Positions 1 to 7,519 are shown, numbered from the stretch's first letter. The stretch: 17,013 nucleotides of DNA from a bacterium (GCA_011046315.1 DSAU01000515.1:1-17013), one strand, 5' to 3'. Translations and numbers: made by a program. Notes: generated by a model not told the origin, from the letters alone.

Positions 1-164
1 CAGCTAATTGCCTGATAGCCGTGATCATCGGTCATGATGAAGAGAATGTTGGGTTGATCCGTGTGCCGGTTACAATAAAAAGGCAATGACGGAGCGCTCA
101 ACGCGGCTGCGCCCAATCCGGTGGCTTTGAGAAACTTTCGCCGGGTGATTTTTGTTTTTTCCAT
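1..164 (-). CDS. Sulfatase, N-terminal part (Tat-exported); continues past the window start
   Basis: Only the first 54 codons are visible; the gene runs off the window at position 1. Reading from the ATG at 164, a twin-arginine signal (RRKFLKATGLGAAALSAP) comes first, then the opening beta-strand of the alkaline-phosphatase-like sulfatase fold, PNILFIMTDDHGYQ. In this family the paired aspartates of that strand bind the catalytic calcium. The formylglycine motif (C/S-x-P-x-R) lies outside the window, so substrate and catalytic competence cannot be judged. The start is supported by an AAAGGA Shine-Dalgarno about 5 nt upstream. Expected role: hydrolysis of sulfate esters on polysaccharide or glycosaminoglycan in the periplasm. 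It follows the GH20 hexosaminidase by 83 nt on the same strand, which suits joint breakdown of sulfated amino-sugar glycans; that link is inference. The sulfatase assignment is strong despite the truncation. Confidence 0.88.
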   Translation of the reverse strand, partial: MEKTKITRRKFLKATGLGAAALSAPSLPFYCNRHTDQPNILFIMTDDHGYQAIS

Positions 165-247
165 CTTTTTCCTTTCGTAAAAATCCAACGTCAACTACTT
201 TTGAAATCTCTACACACAGTGGGTATAATTTACATCAAATATGACTG

Positions 248-2593
248 CTATTTTTTAAAAAATATTTGCGACGGCGGCAGTGGTTGCTTTGCTTGACCTG
301 GACGTTCCCAAAAGACCTCAAGCTCGGCGGCGCCGGCAAATTGAAAATAGCGAACACTGAGCTCATGTAAACCTCTTGCCAATTTTATACTACCTGATTT
401 TTCCTCCATGCCATGTGCTCCATCGTTATCCACCACCAGTTGACCATCAATGAATAACTGACTGCCGTCATCAGATATGGTGTAAAATTTGTATTCGCCC
501 TGTTGATCAAGTCGAAGAAATCCTTTGAATACCACACCATAAAATTGATCACGCTGGCGAATCTGATTCAGATCAAAACTGTAACATCTGCCGCTGGCTT
601 TTATTTCGAGCGAATCAAAATCGGGTAATTTATCCCATCTTCCCTCATAATATTGATAGTGCATGCCATTGTTCTTCTCATCGACCAACACAAAACGGTG
701 GGTTATCACATTGCTCGCTTTCCCGGAGCTAATAAATGTTTTAGCTTTAATAACCGCATCGGTTGAAATCTCGATCGGCTGCGAATAGAGTGGCGAATCA
801 GAAGTGGGGCTTGACCCATCCATGGTAAATCTGATCTGGGCGTCAGGCAACGGTTTTTTGAGAACCAGTTTGATGGGATCGAAAATTACAGTTTCACCGC
901 CAAAACCAATCGGCGTGGGAACGCGAAAGTTTATTCCTGCCTGTTCCAGCCGATCGTAGTGTTTATTCATGCGCAATAAAAATGCTCCATAATTTCGGTA
1001 TTTCCCCGGCGACCAGACCACTTCGGATAGCGCCGCCAGTCGCGGTAGCAACATATATTCGGCGTGTTCCGCTGTGGGAATGTACTCGGTCCAGACATTT
1101 GCCTGTGCGCCTAAAATATGCTGCGCTTTTTTGGCATCGAGCTCCTCTGGCACGGGTTCAAACTGGTAAACTTTTTCCAGCGGCAAATAACCACCGATCG
1201 CTTCAGGTTCACCCTGCTTTGCCTGATAATAGTCAAAGTAGCAGTGCGATGTCGGCGACATAACCACATCATGACCAGCGGTTGCCGCTTCAATTCCACC
1301 CGAGACGCCGCGCCAGGACATCACTGTTGCGTTCGGCGCCAATCCACCTTCCAAGATTTCGTCCCAACCAATGAGCCGCTTCCCCCTGGAATTTAAAAAA
1401 TTTTCGATCCGTTTGATAAAATAGCTCTGCAGTTCGTGAACATCAGCCAATCCTTCCTGCTGAATACGCTGTTGACAATCGGGACATTTCTCCCAATTTT
1501 CTTTGTACGCCTCATCACCGCCAATGTGAAAAAATTTGAAAGGAAACAGCGGAATCACTTCATCCAGAATGTTTTCGAGGAATTCAAATGTTTCATCTTT
1601 ACCGGCGCAATAGATATCCTTGATGGGCCAATAACCGCCTGTTGCCACTGTAAACGGGCCACCGAAACATGAATATTCCGGATATGAAGCCAGCGCCGCT
1701 AAAGCATGTCCGGGCATTTCAATCTCTGGCAAAACATCCACGAAGCGGCTTTTGGCGTATTCTACTATTTCCCTGACATCTTCCTGGGTATAATAACCGC
1801 CGTAAGTTGCTGCCTCGCCGGGCTGTTGCGGTTCACGTTCACGCCAGGTTATTCCGGCGCGATCAGCGCGCCAGGCACCGATTTCAGTCAGTTTGGGATT
1901 TTTTTTGATCTCGATCCGCCAACCCTGATCCTCGGTTAAGTGCCAATGGAAAACATTTAATTTGTGCATGGCGAGGATATCGATATATTTTTTGACGAAT
2001 TCTTTTGAAAAAAAATGACGACAAACATCCAGATGGGCGCCGCGCCATTGAAATCGAGGTTTGTCAACAATCTCCACGCAAGGGATTGTCCATTCGACTC
2101 CTGCTACCGGCTGATCGCTCTGAATTTCAGCCGGTAACAATTGCAGCAGTGTTTGCGCGCCGTAAAACAATCCTCTGGCGGAATTTGATGCTACGGTGAT
2201 CACTTCGGGTTTTACCTGCAATGAATACCCTTCTTCACCCAGCGCATCATCTATATCCCGTTGAGTAAAAGCGATTGTGTTCGCTGTTATGCTGCCGGCT
2301 TCAACACTCGAAAGCTGCAAATTAAAGCCAGTACTGCGATTGAACTTTTCAAGCAGGAACGCTGAAACGTAATCTGCGTTTTCATCCAAGCTGTTCATTA
2401 AAATCCGCGTTTCGCCATCAAGGACGAATTTGCCGTCTGTCTTCTGAAATTGCATGGGCAGGGGAATCAGCGATAATTCAGCTAACTTCTCAGCAGCAAG
2501 TTTATCTTTAAAAGCCACCGGTCTTTTTTGTGGCGCACAGCCAATGATAAATAAAACAGCCAGCAAAAAAATGATCGTCAATTTTACTTTCAT
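248..2593 (-). CDS. Beta-N-acetylhexosaminidase, GH20, lipoprotein with C-terminal PA14 domain
   Basis: A 781-residue exported glycoside hydrolase that removes terminal N-acetylhexosamine from glycans by substrate-assisted catalysis. A lipoprotein signal ends in IIGC (lipid-modified Cys19). Next come a GH20b domain (about 43-172) and the catalytic barrel (about 176-530), with HIGGDE at 356-361 supplying the catalytic Asp360-Glu361 pair. A chitobiase-type Ig-like segment follows (about 570-638, FTMDGSSPT). A PA14 domain closes the protein (about 645-776; YKFYTISDDGSQLFIDG), likely for carbohydrate binding. The ATG at 2593 is preferred over a TTG 15 nt upstream because AAGGAG lies 6 nt before the ATG and inside the longer version. 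A promoter candidate lies at 2671-2699. The sulfatase follows 83 nt downstream. The family is secure; chitobiose, mucin or glycosaminoglycan specificity is not. Confidence 0.95.
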   Translation of the reverse strand: MKVKLTIIFLLAVLFIIGCAPQKRPVAFKDKLAAEKLAELSLIPLPMQFQKTDGKFVLDGETRILMNSLDENADYVSAFLLEKFNRSTGFNLQLSSVEAGSITANTIAFTQRDIDDALGEEGYSLQVKPEVITVASNSARGLFYGAQTLLQLLPAEIQSDQPVAGVEWTIPCVEIVDKPRFQWRGAHLDVCRHFFSKEFVKKYIDILAMHKLNVFHWHLTEDQGWRIEIKKNPKLTEIGAWRADRAGITWREREPQQPGEAATYGGYYTQEDVREIVEYAKSRFVDVLPEIEMPGHALAALASYPEYSCFGGPFTVATGGYWPIKDIYCAGKDETFEFLENILDEVIPLFPFKFFHIGGDEAYKENWEKCPDCQQRIQQEGLADVHELQSYFIKRIENFLNSRGKRLIGWDEILEGGLAPNATVMSWRGVSGGIEAATAGHDVVMSPTSHCYFDYYQAKQGEPEAIGGYLPLEKVYQFEPVPEELDAKKAQHILGAQANVWTEYIPTAEHAEYMLLPRLAALSEVVWSPGKYRNYGAFLLRMNKHYDRLEQAGINFRVPTPIGFGGETVIFDPIKLVLKKPLPDAQIRFTMDGSSPTSDSPLYSQPIEISTDAVIKAKTFISSGKASNVITHRFVLVDEKNNGMHYQYYEGRWDKLPDFDSLEIKASGRCYSFDLNQIRQRDQFYGVVFKGFLRLDQQGEYKFYTISDDGSQLFIDGQLVVDNDGAHGMEEKSGSIKLARGLHELSVRYFQFAGAAELEVFWERPGQAKQPLPPSQIFFKK

Positions 2594-2599
2594 CTTGTG

Positions 2600-2605
2600 C
2601 TCCTT
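2600..2605 (-). promoter_or_regulatory. Ribosome binding site that fixes the GH20 start
   Basis: AAGGAG on the minus strand, 6 nt before the ATG at 2593. It lies downstream of the alternative TTG at 2608 and so cannot serve it, which decides the start. Confidence 0.85.
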
Positions 2606-2670
2606 CAATGAATTAAAGTGAGTAGTTCGATACTTTTTCTAAAGTTTTTTGTTACTATTCAACCAGTTTC

Positions 2671-2699
2671 AGTATGTTTAAAAAAGTACTGATCGTCAA
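2671..2699 (-). promoter_or_regulatory. Candidate sigma-70-type promoter for the GH20 gene
   Basis: On the minus strand TTGACG (2694-2699) is followed after exactly 17 nt by CATACT (2671-2676), matching the housekeeping consensus at 5/6 and 4/6 positions. Transcription would begin near 2664 and leave a leader of about 70 nt before the ATG at 2593. This assumes an ordinary sigma-70 consensus in this organism, which is unproven; in Bacteroidota the consensus differs. The surrounding DNA is AT-rich, which makes chance matches easier. Confidence 0.35.
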
Positions 2700-2718
2700 T
2701 TGAACATTTTTTTCAATT

Positions 2719-2730
2719 GGCAGGATGATT
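2719..2730 (-). repeat. Inverted 12-nt copy of the downstream minisatellite unit
   Basis: The plus strand reads GGCAGGATGATT, the exact reverse complement of AATCATCCTGCC that opens the first unit of the 2857-2961 array. The two lie about 126 nt apart in opposite orientation, as terminal inverted repeats of a small element or a long-range hairpin would. Twelve exact bases are unlikely by chance at this distance, but no target-site duplication was recognised. Confidence 0.6.
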
Positions 2731-2856
2731 ATAGACAGAATAAATATTTATTATTTTTTTAAAATAACAGTAATTTACCAGCTAACAGATACATATCGTG
2801 TTAGCAATTACAAAATCATTATTTCAGAAAGTGATAAATTGGTTGTCGTTTTATTT

Positions 2857-2961
2857 AATCATCCTGCCATTAATTATTCTGCCACTAATCATCCTGCCAT
2901 TAATTATCCTGCCACTAATCATCCTGCCATTAATCATCCTGCATTTAATCATCCTGTCATC
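2857..2961 (+). repeat. Tandem 15-bp minisatellite, seven units
   Basis: Seven contiguous 15-bp units begin at 2857, 2872, 2887, 2902, 2917, 2932 and 2947. The commonest unit is AATCATCCTGCCATT, identical in units 1, 3 and 5. Units 2 and 4 share a variant (AATTAT at the start, CCACT at the end), so units 1-4 also read as a 30-bp higher-order repeat. Units 6 and 7 are more diverged. The array ends 36 nt from the stop of the broken AGCS gene. It contains no recognisable protein-coding signal. Confidence 0.95.
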
Positions 2962-2997
2962 AGTTTAATTTTCAACAGAAAAATGCAGCTACAATTC

Positions 2998-3344
2998 TCA
3001 TTTCAACCTGTTTTTATTTTCGATGACAACCACGCTAATCAATACCAACAGTCCGACATCGTTAATGATTACAGTTATTCCGTTAAGCAAATCCCCAACG
3101 CTCCAGATGTTTTCAGCGGTACTGGCAGCGCCAAAAAATATCGACAAACAGAACAACCAGCGGTAAAGTTGTTTGATACGGTCACCAAAAATATAAGCGG
3201 CGCTCGGATCGCACTGAAAAATTGAGTCAATTGGATGCCTTTGAGGCGAAAAGAAAAATAAACGCCACTGCCCAACAGCAAGATGAGCATTGGCGGTCTC
3301 CAAGGAAAATTCGCAGCATCGCGAACCAGGTGAAAAAAATTCAT
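2998..3344 (-). pseudogene. Na+/alanine symporter (AGCS family) remnant: ends kept, middle deleted and frameshifted
   Basis: The 5' end looks intact: an AAGGA ribosome binding site 7 nt before the ATG at 3344, then about 46 residues resembling the AGCS N-terminus and first membrane segment (PPMLILLLGSGVYFSFRLKG). Near 3199-3205 the similarity jumps to another frame, which reads as the AGCS C-terminus, with YIFGDRIKQLYRWLF, then WSVGDLLNGITVI and a final hydrophobic segment, ending at the stop at 2998-3000. AGCS proteins usually exceed 450 residues; only about 120 remain, so roughly 330 internal residues are missing. The two ends are out of frame, so no fused protein can form. It lies 108 nt after the asparaginase gene, suggesting a former operon pairing amino acid hydrolysis with sodium-coupled uptake. 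Family assignment rests on remembered patterns at both ends. Confidence 0.72.
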
Positions 3345-3452
3345 TGAGGTTTCCTTATATCAGCCGCAGCATTTCTACAAAACAACTTCCGTCGGATAAA
3401 AACCTGCAAAACAAGATACCCTGTCAGATACCAGTGCGGCGCTATCCATTGA

Positions 3453-4361
3453 TCACGACGCAACTCTAATTTTTGCAGCGACGTTTCCATCCTCATCAAC
3501 AAACGCAAACGCCATTTTCGAGGTATTATGAGCAAAGCCATAACTTCCGTTTCGATCAACCAATATTAATCCACCCAGTCCCTGCACTCGCGTTTCCAAT
3601 TCTGCCACTGACAGCTCAGCAGCTCGCATGGCGCTGTGGGTAGTCAGAAAATCGCAAGCGGTTTTACTCAACAACACCTTCATGATGGATTCACCCCAAC
3701 CGGTGGCGGAGCAACCGCCGACACGATTATCAGCATACGCACCGGCGCCGATTATCGGAGAATCGCCGACCCGGCCGGGCAATTTTCTCGGCGTTCCTCC
3801 GGTCGATGTCGCCGCCGCGATATTGCCATGAATGTCACGCGCCACTGCGCCAACTGTACCTTTGGGAAATGATTCAAAAGGATTTTTCGTTTTAAATTCC
3901 GGATCGTTTTTAATTTGATTGTAAAATTCGAGTTCGCGCGCTGTCAACAGTTCACGGGGATCCACTGCTTTAACTCCGATTTGTTCAGCGAAATGTTGCG
4001 CTCCAGCGCCTACCAGCATACAATGTTCAGTTTTTTCCATTATCATCCGGGCGAGTGTAATCGGGTGCAAAATGTTCTGCACCGCTGCCAGAGCTCCGAA
4101 ATTAAGCGTGACGCCATCCATTATCATGGCGTCAAGTTCGATTTCGCCGAATGCGTTGAGAAAGGCGCCTCTGCCGGCGTCAAAGGTCGGGTCATCCTCT
4201 AATATTTTTACGGCCGCTTCAACCGTATCTAAAGCGGACATACCAGATGCCAAATCCGGGTAAACAGCCGCAACAGCTTGATGCACCCCTTTGATGTGAT
4301 CCTGCTCAAATTTTTCAGGAATGCTCCAGGCGCCGCCATGTACAATAAGTCGGGGTTTCAT
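3453..4361 (-). CDS. Isoaspartyl peptidase / plant-type L-asparaginase (Ntn hydrolase)
   Basis: A 302-residue Ntn-type asparaginase that hydrolyses L-asparagine and beta-aspartyl dipeptides. The precursor cleaves itself before Thr169 (FPKGTVGAVARD), giving alpha and beta chains and freeing the nucleophile. Residues matching the substrate pocket of E. coli IaaA occur at the same relative spacing: Thr187 (ATSTGG), Arg197 and Asp200 (GRVGDS), Thr220 and Gly221 (ATGWGE). The N-terminal RLIVHGGAWS and the DAGRG segment are also typical. No signal peptide is seen, so it is probably cytoplasmic. A TTG at 4370 could add three residues; the ATG at 4361 is preferred because MKPRLIVHGG matches the family's usual start, though neither has a strong ribosome binding site. 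The leader carries a 9-bp repeat array and a double palindrome. The gene following it is a broken amino acid symporter. Confidence 0.94.
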   Translation of the reverse strand: MKPRLIVHGGAWSIPEKFEQDHIKGVHQAVAAVYPDLASGMSALDTVEAAVKILEDDPTFDAGRGAFLNAFGEIELDAMIMDGVTLNFGALAAVQNILHPITLARMIMEKTEHCMLVGAGAQHFAEQIGVKAVDPRELLTARELEFYNQIKNDPEFKTKNPFESFPKGTVGAVARDIHGNIAAATSTGGTPRKLPGRVGDSPIIGAGAYADNRVGGCSATGWGESIMKVLLSKTACDFLTTHSAMRAAELSVAELETRVQGLGGLILVDRNGSYGFAHNTSKMAFAFVDEDGNVAAKIRVAS

Positions 4362-4392
4362 TGTTTTCAAAATATAAAATTACTTAAGATTA

Positions 4393-4428
4393 AATCCTGT
4401 AAATTATTGTTATCCTGCAAATCCTGTC
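4393..4428 (-). repeat. Short tandem array of 9-bp units in the asparaginase leader
   Basis: Read on the minus strand, four 9-bp units follow one another: GACAGGATT, TGCAGGATA, ACAATAATT, TACAGGATT. Three share a CAGGAT core and the third is degenerate. The array ends about 30 nt before the asparaginase ATG, so it would be transcribed in its leader. The CAGGAT core also occurs in the 15-bp units at 2857-2961 when these are read on the minus strand. Confidence 0.6.
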
Positions 4429-4523
4429 TAAAAAGAATACCTGAATAGTTACGTTAATATTTCACTTAAAATTCTAAATTAAAACATGTATTTTGATTAT
4501 AACTACGTATTTTATTTAGAGTT

Positions 4524-4576
4524 GGAGTGAAATGCCTTTATGCATTTCACTGAATCGCATAAAGGCGATTCACTCC
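4524..4576. repeat. REP-like double palindrome: two hairpins inside a 20-bp inverted repeat
   Basis: A perfect 10-bp stem with a 6-nt loop (AGTGAAATGC, CTTTAT, GCATTTCACT; 4526-4551) is followed at once by a perfect 8-bp stem with a 6-nt loop (TGAATCGC, ATAAAG, GCGATTCA; 4551-4572). The loops are reverse complements, and the outer 20-bp arms 4524-4543 and 4557-4576 pair with one mismatch. The element is thus two inverted copies of one palindromic unit. The copies differ at two stem positions (AT versus TC), and both differences are compensated on the opposite strand of the stem. This is the layout of bacterial REP/BIME elements. No long U-tract follows, so a simple terminator is less likely. 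Confidence 0.85.
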
Positions 4577-4792
4577 CGATATATATTCAATTTAGGCAGT
4601 TTTTTTATTTTCGTTTTAGAATTTTAGGTTTCAAATTTCTCCGCGCTCGGCACCGATCATTTATTTTAAATATCAATAAAGCTGCACAAAGAATCAACTC
4701 CGAAAAGGCGGTTAAATTTTTTGAATAATCCCGCGTCCAATGTGGCAAAACTCTCCACTTTGAAAAGCAAGAGCATTCATATTTATTTCGGT

Positions 4793-7030
4793 TCAAATCT
4801 CCAAAGCGCGCAACTCCTCCGACGTCGAGCGCAATCGCGAGGACAGCTCGCAAGCGATTCCCAGTTGAACCTTGGTGGCAATGTTTGGTGATTTTTCAAT
4901 CAACTCCATAAAATCGTGTCGCGTCATCGTGTAGAGCTCGGTGTCACGATCAGCAATCGCCGACGCTGAGCGAGGTTTCTGTTCCAACAGCGCCATTTCT
5001 CCAAAAAACGTTCCTTCGCCAAAAGAAGCAATACGCCTGAGCCGTTTTCCTTTTTGAACTTCAAAAAAAATGCTGACACAACCGCGCGAGACCAGATACA
5101 TGGTATCGCCCTGGTCGCCCTCCTGAAAAATTACATCATTGGCGCTGAAATCATTGTGAGTGAGAATCCGAGAGATGTCGTTAATTTCATCATTATTTAG
5201 ATATTTGAAGATATCCATTTTATGAATATCAATGCAACGCTCGTGAGTGGCAGCAGCCAGTCCATCGTGATGCAGCACATAATTTTCCGCCCACTCCAGC
5301 GCCAGGTCGGTGTCATGAAATAATTTTTCTTCGCCAATTTGGTCAAGGATTTTTATTTCAGTCAAAAACGCAGACACACGATCCAAATCATAGTCCGTTG
5401 TTTTGGAAACATAGCTCAGCAGCAGATGTTTATTCGCGCCGCAAAGTTGGTCATTAACCTGACGCAAAATCTGTGCACCGGTGAGATCAATCTCTTTGAC
5501 CAGTCGAAAGTCGAGAATCACCACATCACAGTTGCCACTTTGCTTTTCGACTTCTTGCATCAACCCATCTGAGGTTCCAAAAAATAACGACCCATCCAAC
5601 TTATAGAGAACAATGCGATCTCCCACCGTCTGCAAGTGCAGCATTTCTTCGGTGGTGCGGATTTTTTTGGAGTGTACCTGATTACCAAAAAACTTATTTT
5701 TAATTACCGAACGCGCCACCTGATCGCGGATAAACAGAATCATGGTGATCAGCACACCGATGCCAACCGCCACGATCAGGCTCACCAACACGGTGACGCC
5801 AGCCACCAACACTACGATAACCATCCCGCGCCAGGTGGATTTTTGTTTAATGAGCTTAAAGCTCCAGGTATCGAACATTCGGCTGGAAGTGACCATCAGA
5901 ATACCTGCCAGTACCGAATAAGGAATAAAGCGCGCATATTTTCCGAACAGAATCAGCACCAAAAAAACCGCCAGCCCGCATATCATGCCAGACAGCCTTG
6001 TCCTGCCGCCGTTTTGCACATTTGCCAATGTTCGTACGGTAGAGCCGGCGCCAGGTAGTCCAGCGAACAGAGAGGAAATCATATTGCCGATGCCCTGACC
6101 GAACAGTTCCTGCCGGCTGTTATGACGGGTTTTGGTGATGACATCAGCCACCAACGATGTCAACAGCGAATCGATTGAACCCAGCATGCCCAGCGTAATC
6201 GCAGGTATCAACACCGCCATCCAGACAGAAGCATCCATTTCGCTGAAAAAACCAATAAAATTTGCAGCCATTACCGGTCGGGGAATATCGGTCGGAATGT
6301 TACCGATAATGAACCGATTTCCTTCAACCACCAGCAGATCAGACCGAAAAATGGCGCCAATAATAAAAAAGCAGAGCAGCCCGGCGATCAATCCCATCAA
6401 CGCGCCGGGAACACCCCGGATCAGTTTGGGACCAAATATCACTGCAATAATCGTTACCGCGCCGACAGCCATGGAAACCCAGGACGGCGTAATAGCTCCG
6501 GTAAAAACATCTATCACCGCTTGACTGCTCGTCAGCCCCAGAAACGGCTTCAATTGACTCAAAAAAATGATCATTGCCACGCCGTTCATAAAACCAGCGA
6601 TGACCGGATAGGGGATGTATTTAATCAGCTTACCACCGCCCGACAATCCAAGCAGAACCTGAACCACCCCGCCAAGAAACACGGCAAAAAAGACCATCGT
6701 AAAAATCGTGTTCATTTCACTACCCGGTGTTACAGTTGAAATTGATCGCGCCTGGAGTTGGGAGGTTAACATCGCTGCGATCATCACGCTCATGGGACCA
6801 GTGGGACCTGTAATCTGAGTTGGTGTTCCACCAAACAAGGAAGCAAAAAAACTGGTTAAAATCGCGCCGTACAAACATGCCAGCGCGCCCTGGCTGGCAA
6901 ACTCAGGACCCAGCGGGGCAAAGGCGACAATACCAAAGGCAAGCGCCAACGGCAGCGCAATAATGGAAGAAGACAAACCACCAAAAATATCTCCCCTCAA
7001 GTTGCTAAACAGATGAAGCTTCGTTTTCAC
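4793..7030 (-). CDS. SulP-family anion transporter with STAS and cyclic-nucleotide-binding domains
   Basis: A 745-residue inner-membrane transporter of the SulP (SLC26-like) family, which moves sulfate, bicarbonate or similar anions. The membrane part spans about 10-435 and carries TQITGPTGPMSV (71-82), typical of the core domain, and GLPGAGSTVRT near 324-334. A STAS domain follows (about 465-575; VVILDFRLVKEIDLTGA). A cyclic-nucleotide-binding domain ends the protein (about 600-730); its phosphate-binding cassette FGEMALLEQKPRSASA (676-691) looks intact, including Arg687, so cAMP or cGMP binding is plausible. The start is GTG with AAAGGG 8 nt upstream; no in-frame ATG fits better. Substrate and direction cannot be read from sequence. 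The gene stands alone, with more than 200 nt on each side. The three-domain layout suggests transport gated or tuned by a nucleotide signal. Confidence 0.92.
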   Translation of the reverse strand: MKTKLHLFSNLRGDIFGGLSSSIIALPLALAFGIVAFAPLGPEFASQGALACLYGAILTSFFASLFGGTPTQITGPTGPMSVMIAAMLTSQLQARSISTVTPGSEMNTIFTMVFFAVFLGGVVQVLLGLSGGGKLIKYIPYPVIAGFMNGVAMIIFLSQLKPFLGLTSSQAVIDVFTGAITPSWVSMAVGAVTIIAVIFGPKLIRGVPGALMGLIAGLLCFFIIGAIFRSDLLVVEGNRFIIGNIPTDIPRPVMAANFIGFFSEMDASVWMAVLIPAITLGMLGSIDSLLTSLVADVITKTRHNSRQELFGQGIGNMISSLFAGLPGAGSTVRTLANVQNGGRTRLSGMICGLAVFLVLILFGKYARFIPYSVLAGILMVTSSRMFDTWSFKLIKQKSTWRGMVIVVLVAGVTVLVSLIVAVGIGVLITMILFIRDQVARSVIKNKFFGNQVHSKKIRTTEEMLHLQTVGDRIVLYKLDGSLFFGTSDGLMQEVEKQSGNCDVVILDFRLVKEIDLTGAQILRQVNDQLCGANKHLLLSYVSKTTDYDLDRVSAFLTEIKILDQIGEEKLFHDTDLALEWAENYVLHHDGLAAATHERCIDIHKMDIFKYLNNDEINDISRILTHNDFSANDVIFQEGDQGDTMYLVSRGCVSIFFEVQKGKRLRRIASFGEGTFFGEMALLEQKPRSASAIADRDTELYTMTRHDFMELIEKSPNIATKVQLGIACELSSRLRSTSEELRALEI

Positions 7031-7255
7031 TGATGCATCCCTTTCTTTAAAAAAAATTAATCGTTGTATTATCTTTAGTGCTGTTTCATGAGCCTGGAAA
7101 CGACAATAATTTCATAATTCTAAAAGAACGATTTGTCTGATAGTATCGGTTAGCTTTTAACTAGCGCATTATTTCTCAATTGCAAAAGCTCGTTGATACA
7201 ACCGAATTTGCGTAGCAATAAATGCGCCGTCGGATACAAATTGAAACCAATAGCG

Positions 7256-7519
7256 CTAAGACGCGATTGATTGCAACAACCAGACGCCACAAACAATTTG
7301 GTTTTCAAGCCGCTGGTTCTCCATTTGTTGCTCTTTCAAATAGTTTTGGAACAGCTCATTTTTATCAGGAAATTGCTCGATCAATTTTTTGATCTGCCGT
7401 TCTATCGACCGGTAGATGTGGGTGTTCGAACTGGCGATCTCAGCTTTGCGAATAATTCTCTCCTGCACGATGGTAAATCCGGCGGCGGCGATTTGACGGT
7501 AAAACTCATATTTTGACAA
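7256..7519 (-). pseudogene. Probable C-terminal remnant of a class I SAM-dependent methyltransferase
   Basis: An 87-codon open frame whose only start is a TTG at 7519 without a nearby ribosome binding site. It begins with YEFYRQIAAAGFTIVQER, resembling the segment just after the Rossmann core of small-molecule methyltransferases (tyrosine, then AGF and a beta-strand), and continues with a charged helical region to the stop. The SAM-binding motifs that should precede it are absent. The frame is open upstream only as far as a stop near 7556, inside the end of the aminotransferase gene. The 5' portion therefore seems to have been lost, with a breakpoint at or near the aminotransferase stop (7536-7538). 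Alternatively it could be a small unrelated protein. The family call is tentative and comes from pattern memory. Confidence 0.38.

Larger units (their letters stand above)
2594..2997. other. Intergenic region upstream of the GH20 gene
   Basis: About 400 nt of AT-rich DNA between the broken AGCS gene and the GH20 start. It holds the GH20 ribosome binding site, a promoter candidate (2671-2699), an inverted copy of the repeat unit (2719-2730) and the seven-unit 15-bp array (2857-2961). I see no convincing gene or terminator in it. The long plus-strand open frame here exists because the repeat period is a multiple of three. Confidence 0.7.
4362..4792. other. Intergenic region between the SulP gene and the asparaginase gene
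   Basis: About 430 nt with no convincing gene. It contains the four-unit 9-bp array (4393-4428) and the 53-bp double palindrome (4524-4576). A perfect TATAAT on the minus strand at 4496-4501 has no acceptable -35 partner. Open frames of about 60-80 codons here have no family resemblance or ribosome binding site. Confidence 0.7.

Noticed and set aside
2670..2691. CAGTA/TACTG inverted repeat as a possible terminator
   Set aside because: Only 5 bp of stem, and it overlaps the better-supported promoter candidate.
2725..3225. A 166-codon plus-strand open frame with NHPAI/NYPAT-type repeats
   Set aside because: It is open because the 15-bp repeat period is a multiple of three, and its second half runs antisense through the AGCS remnant. 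There is no ribosome binding site or family resemblance.
4496..4501. Perfect TATAAT on the minus strand upstream of the asparaginase gene
   Set aside because: No -35 box at 16-18 nt; the region is AT-rich enough for a chance match.
4540..4853. Short open frames on both strands between the asparaginase and SulP genes
   Set aside because: They overlap the palindrome or the SulP 3' end, have no ribosome binding site and resemble no family I know.
7027..7038. Three-codon leader ORF (ATG CAT CAG TGA) overlapping the SulP GTG start
   Set aside because: The ATG directly touches the Shine-Dalgarno sequence, so it cannot be initiated from it; probably chance.
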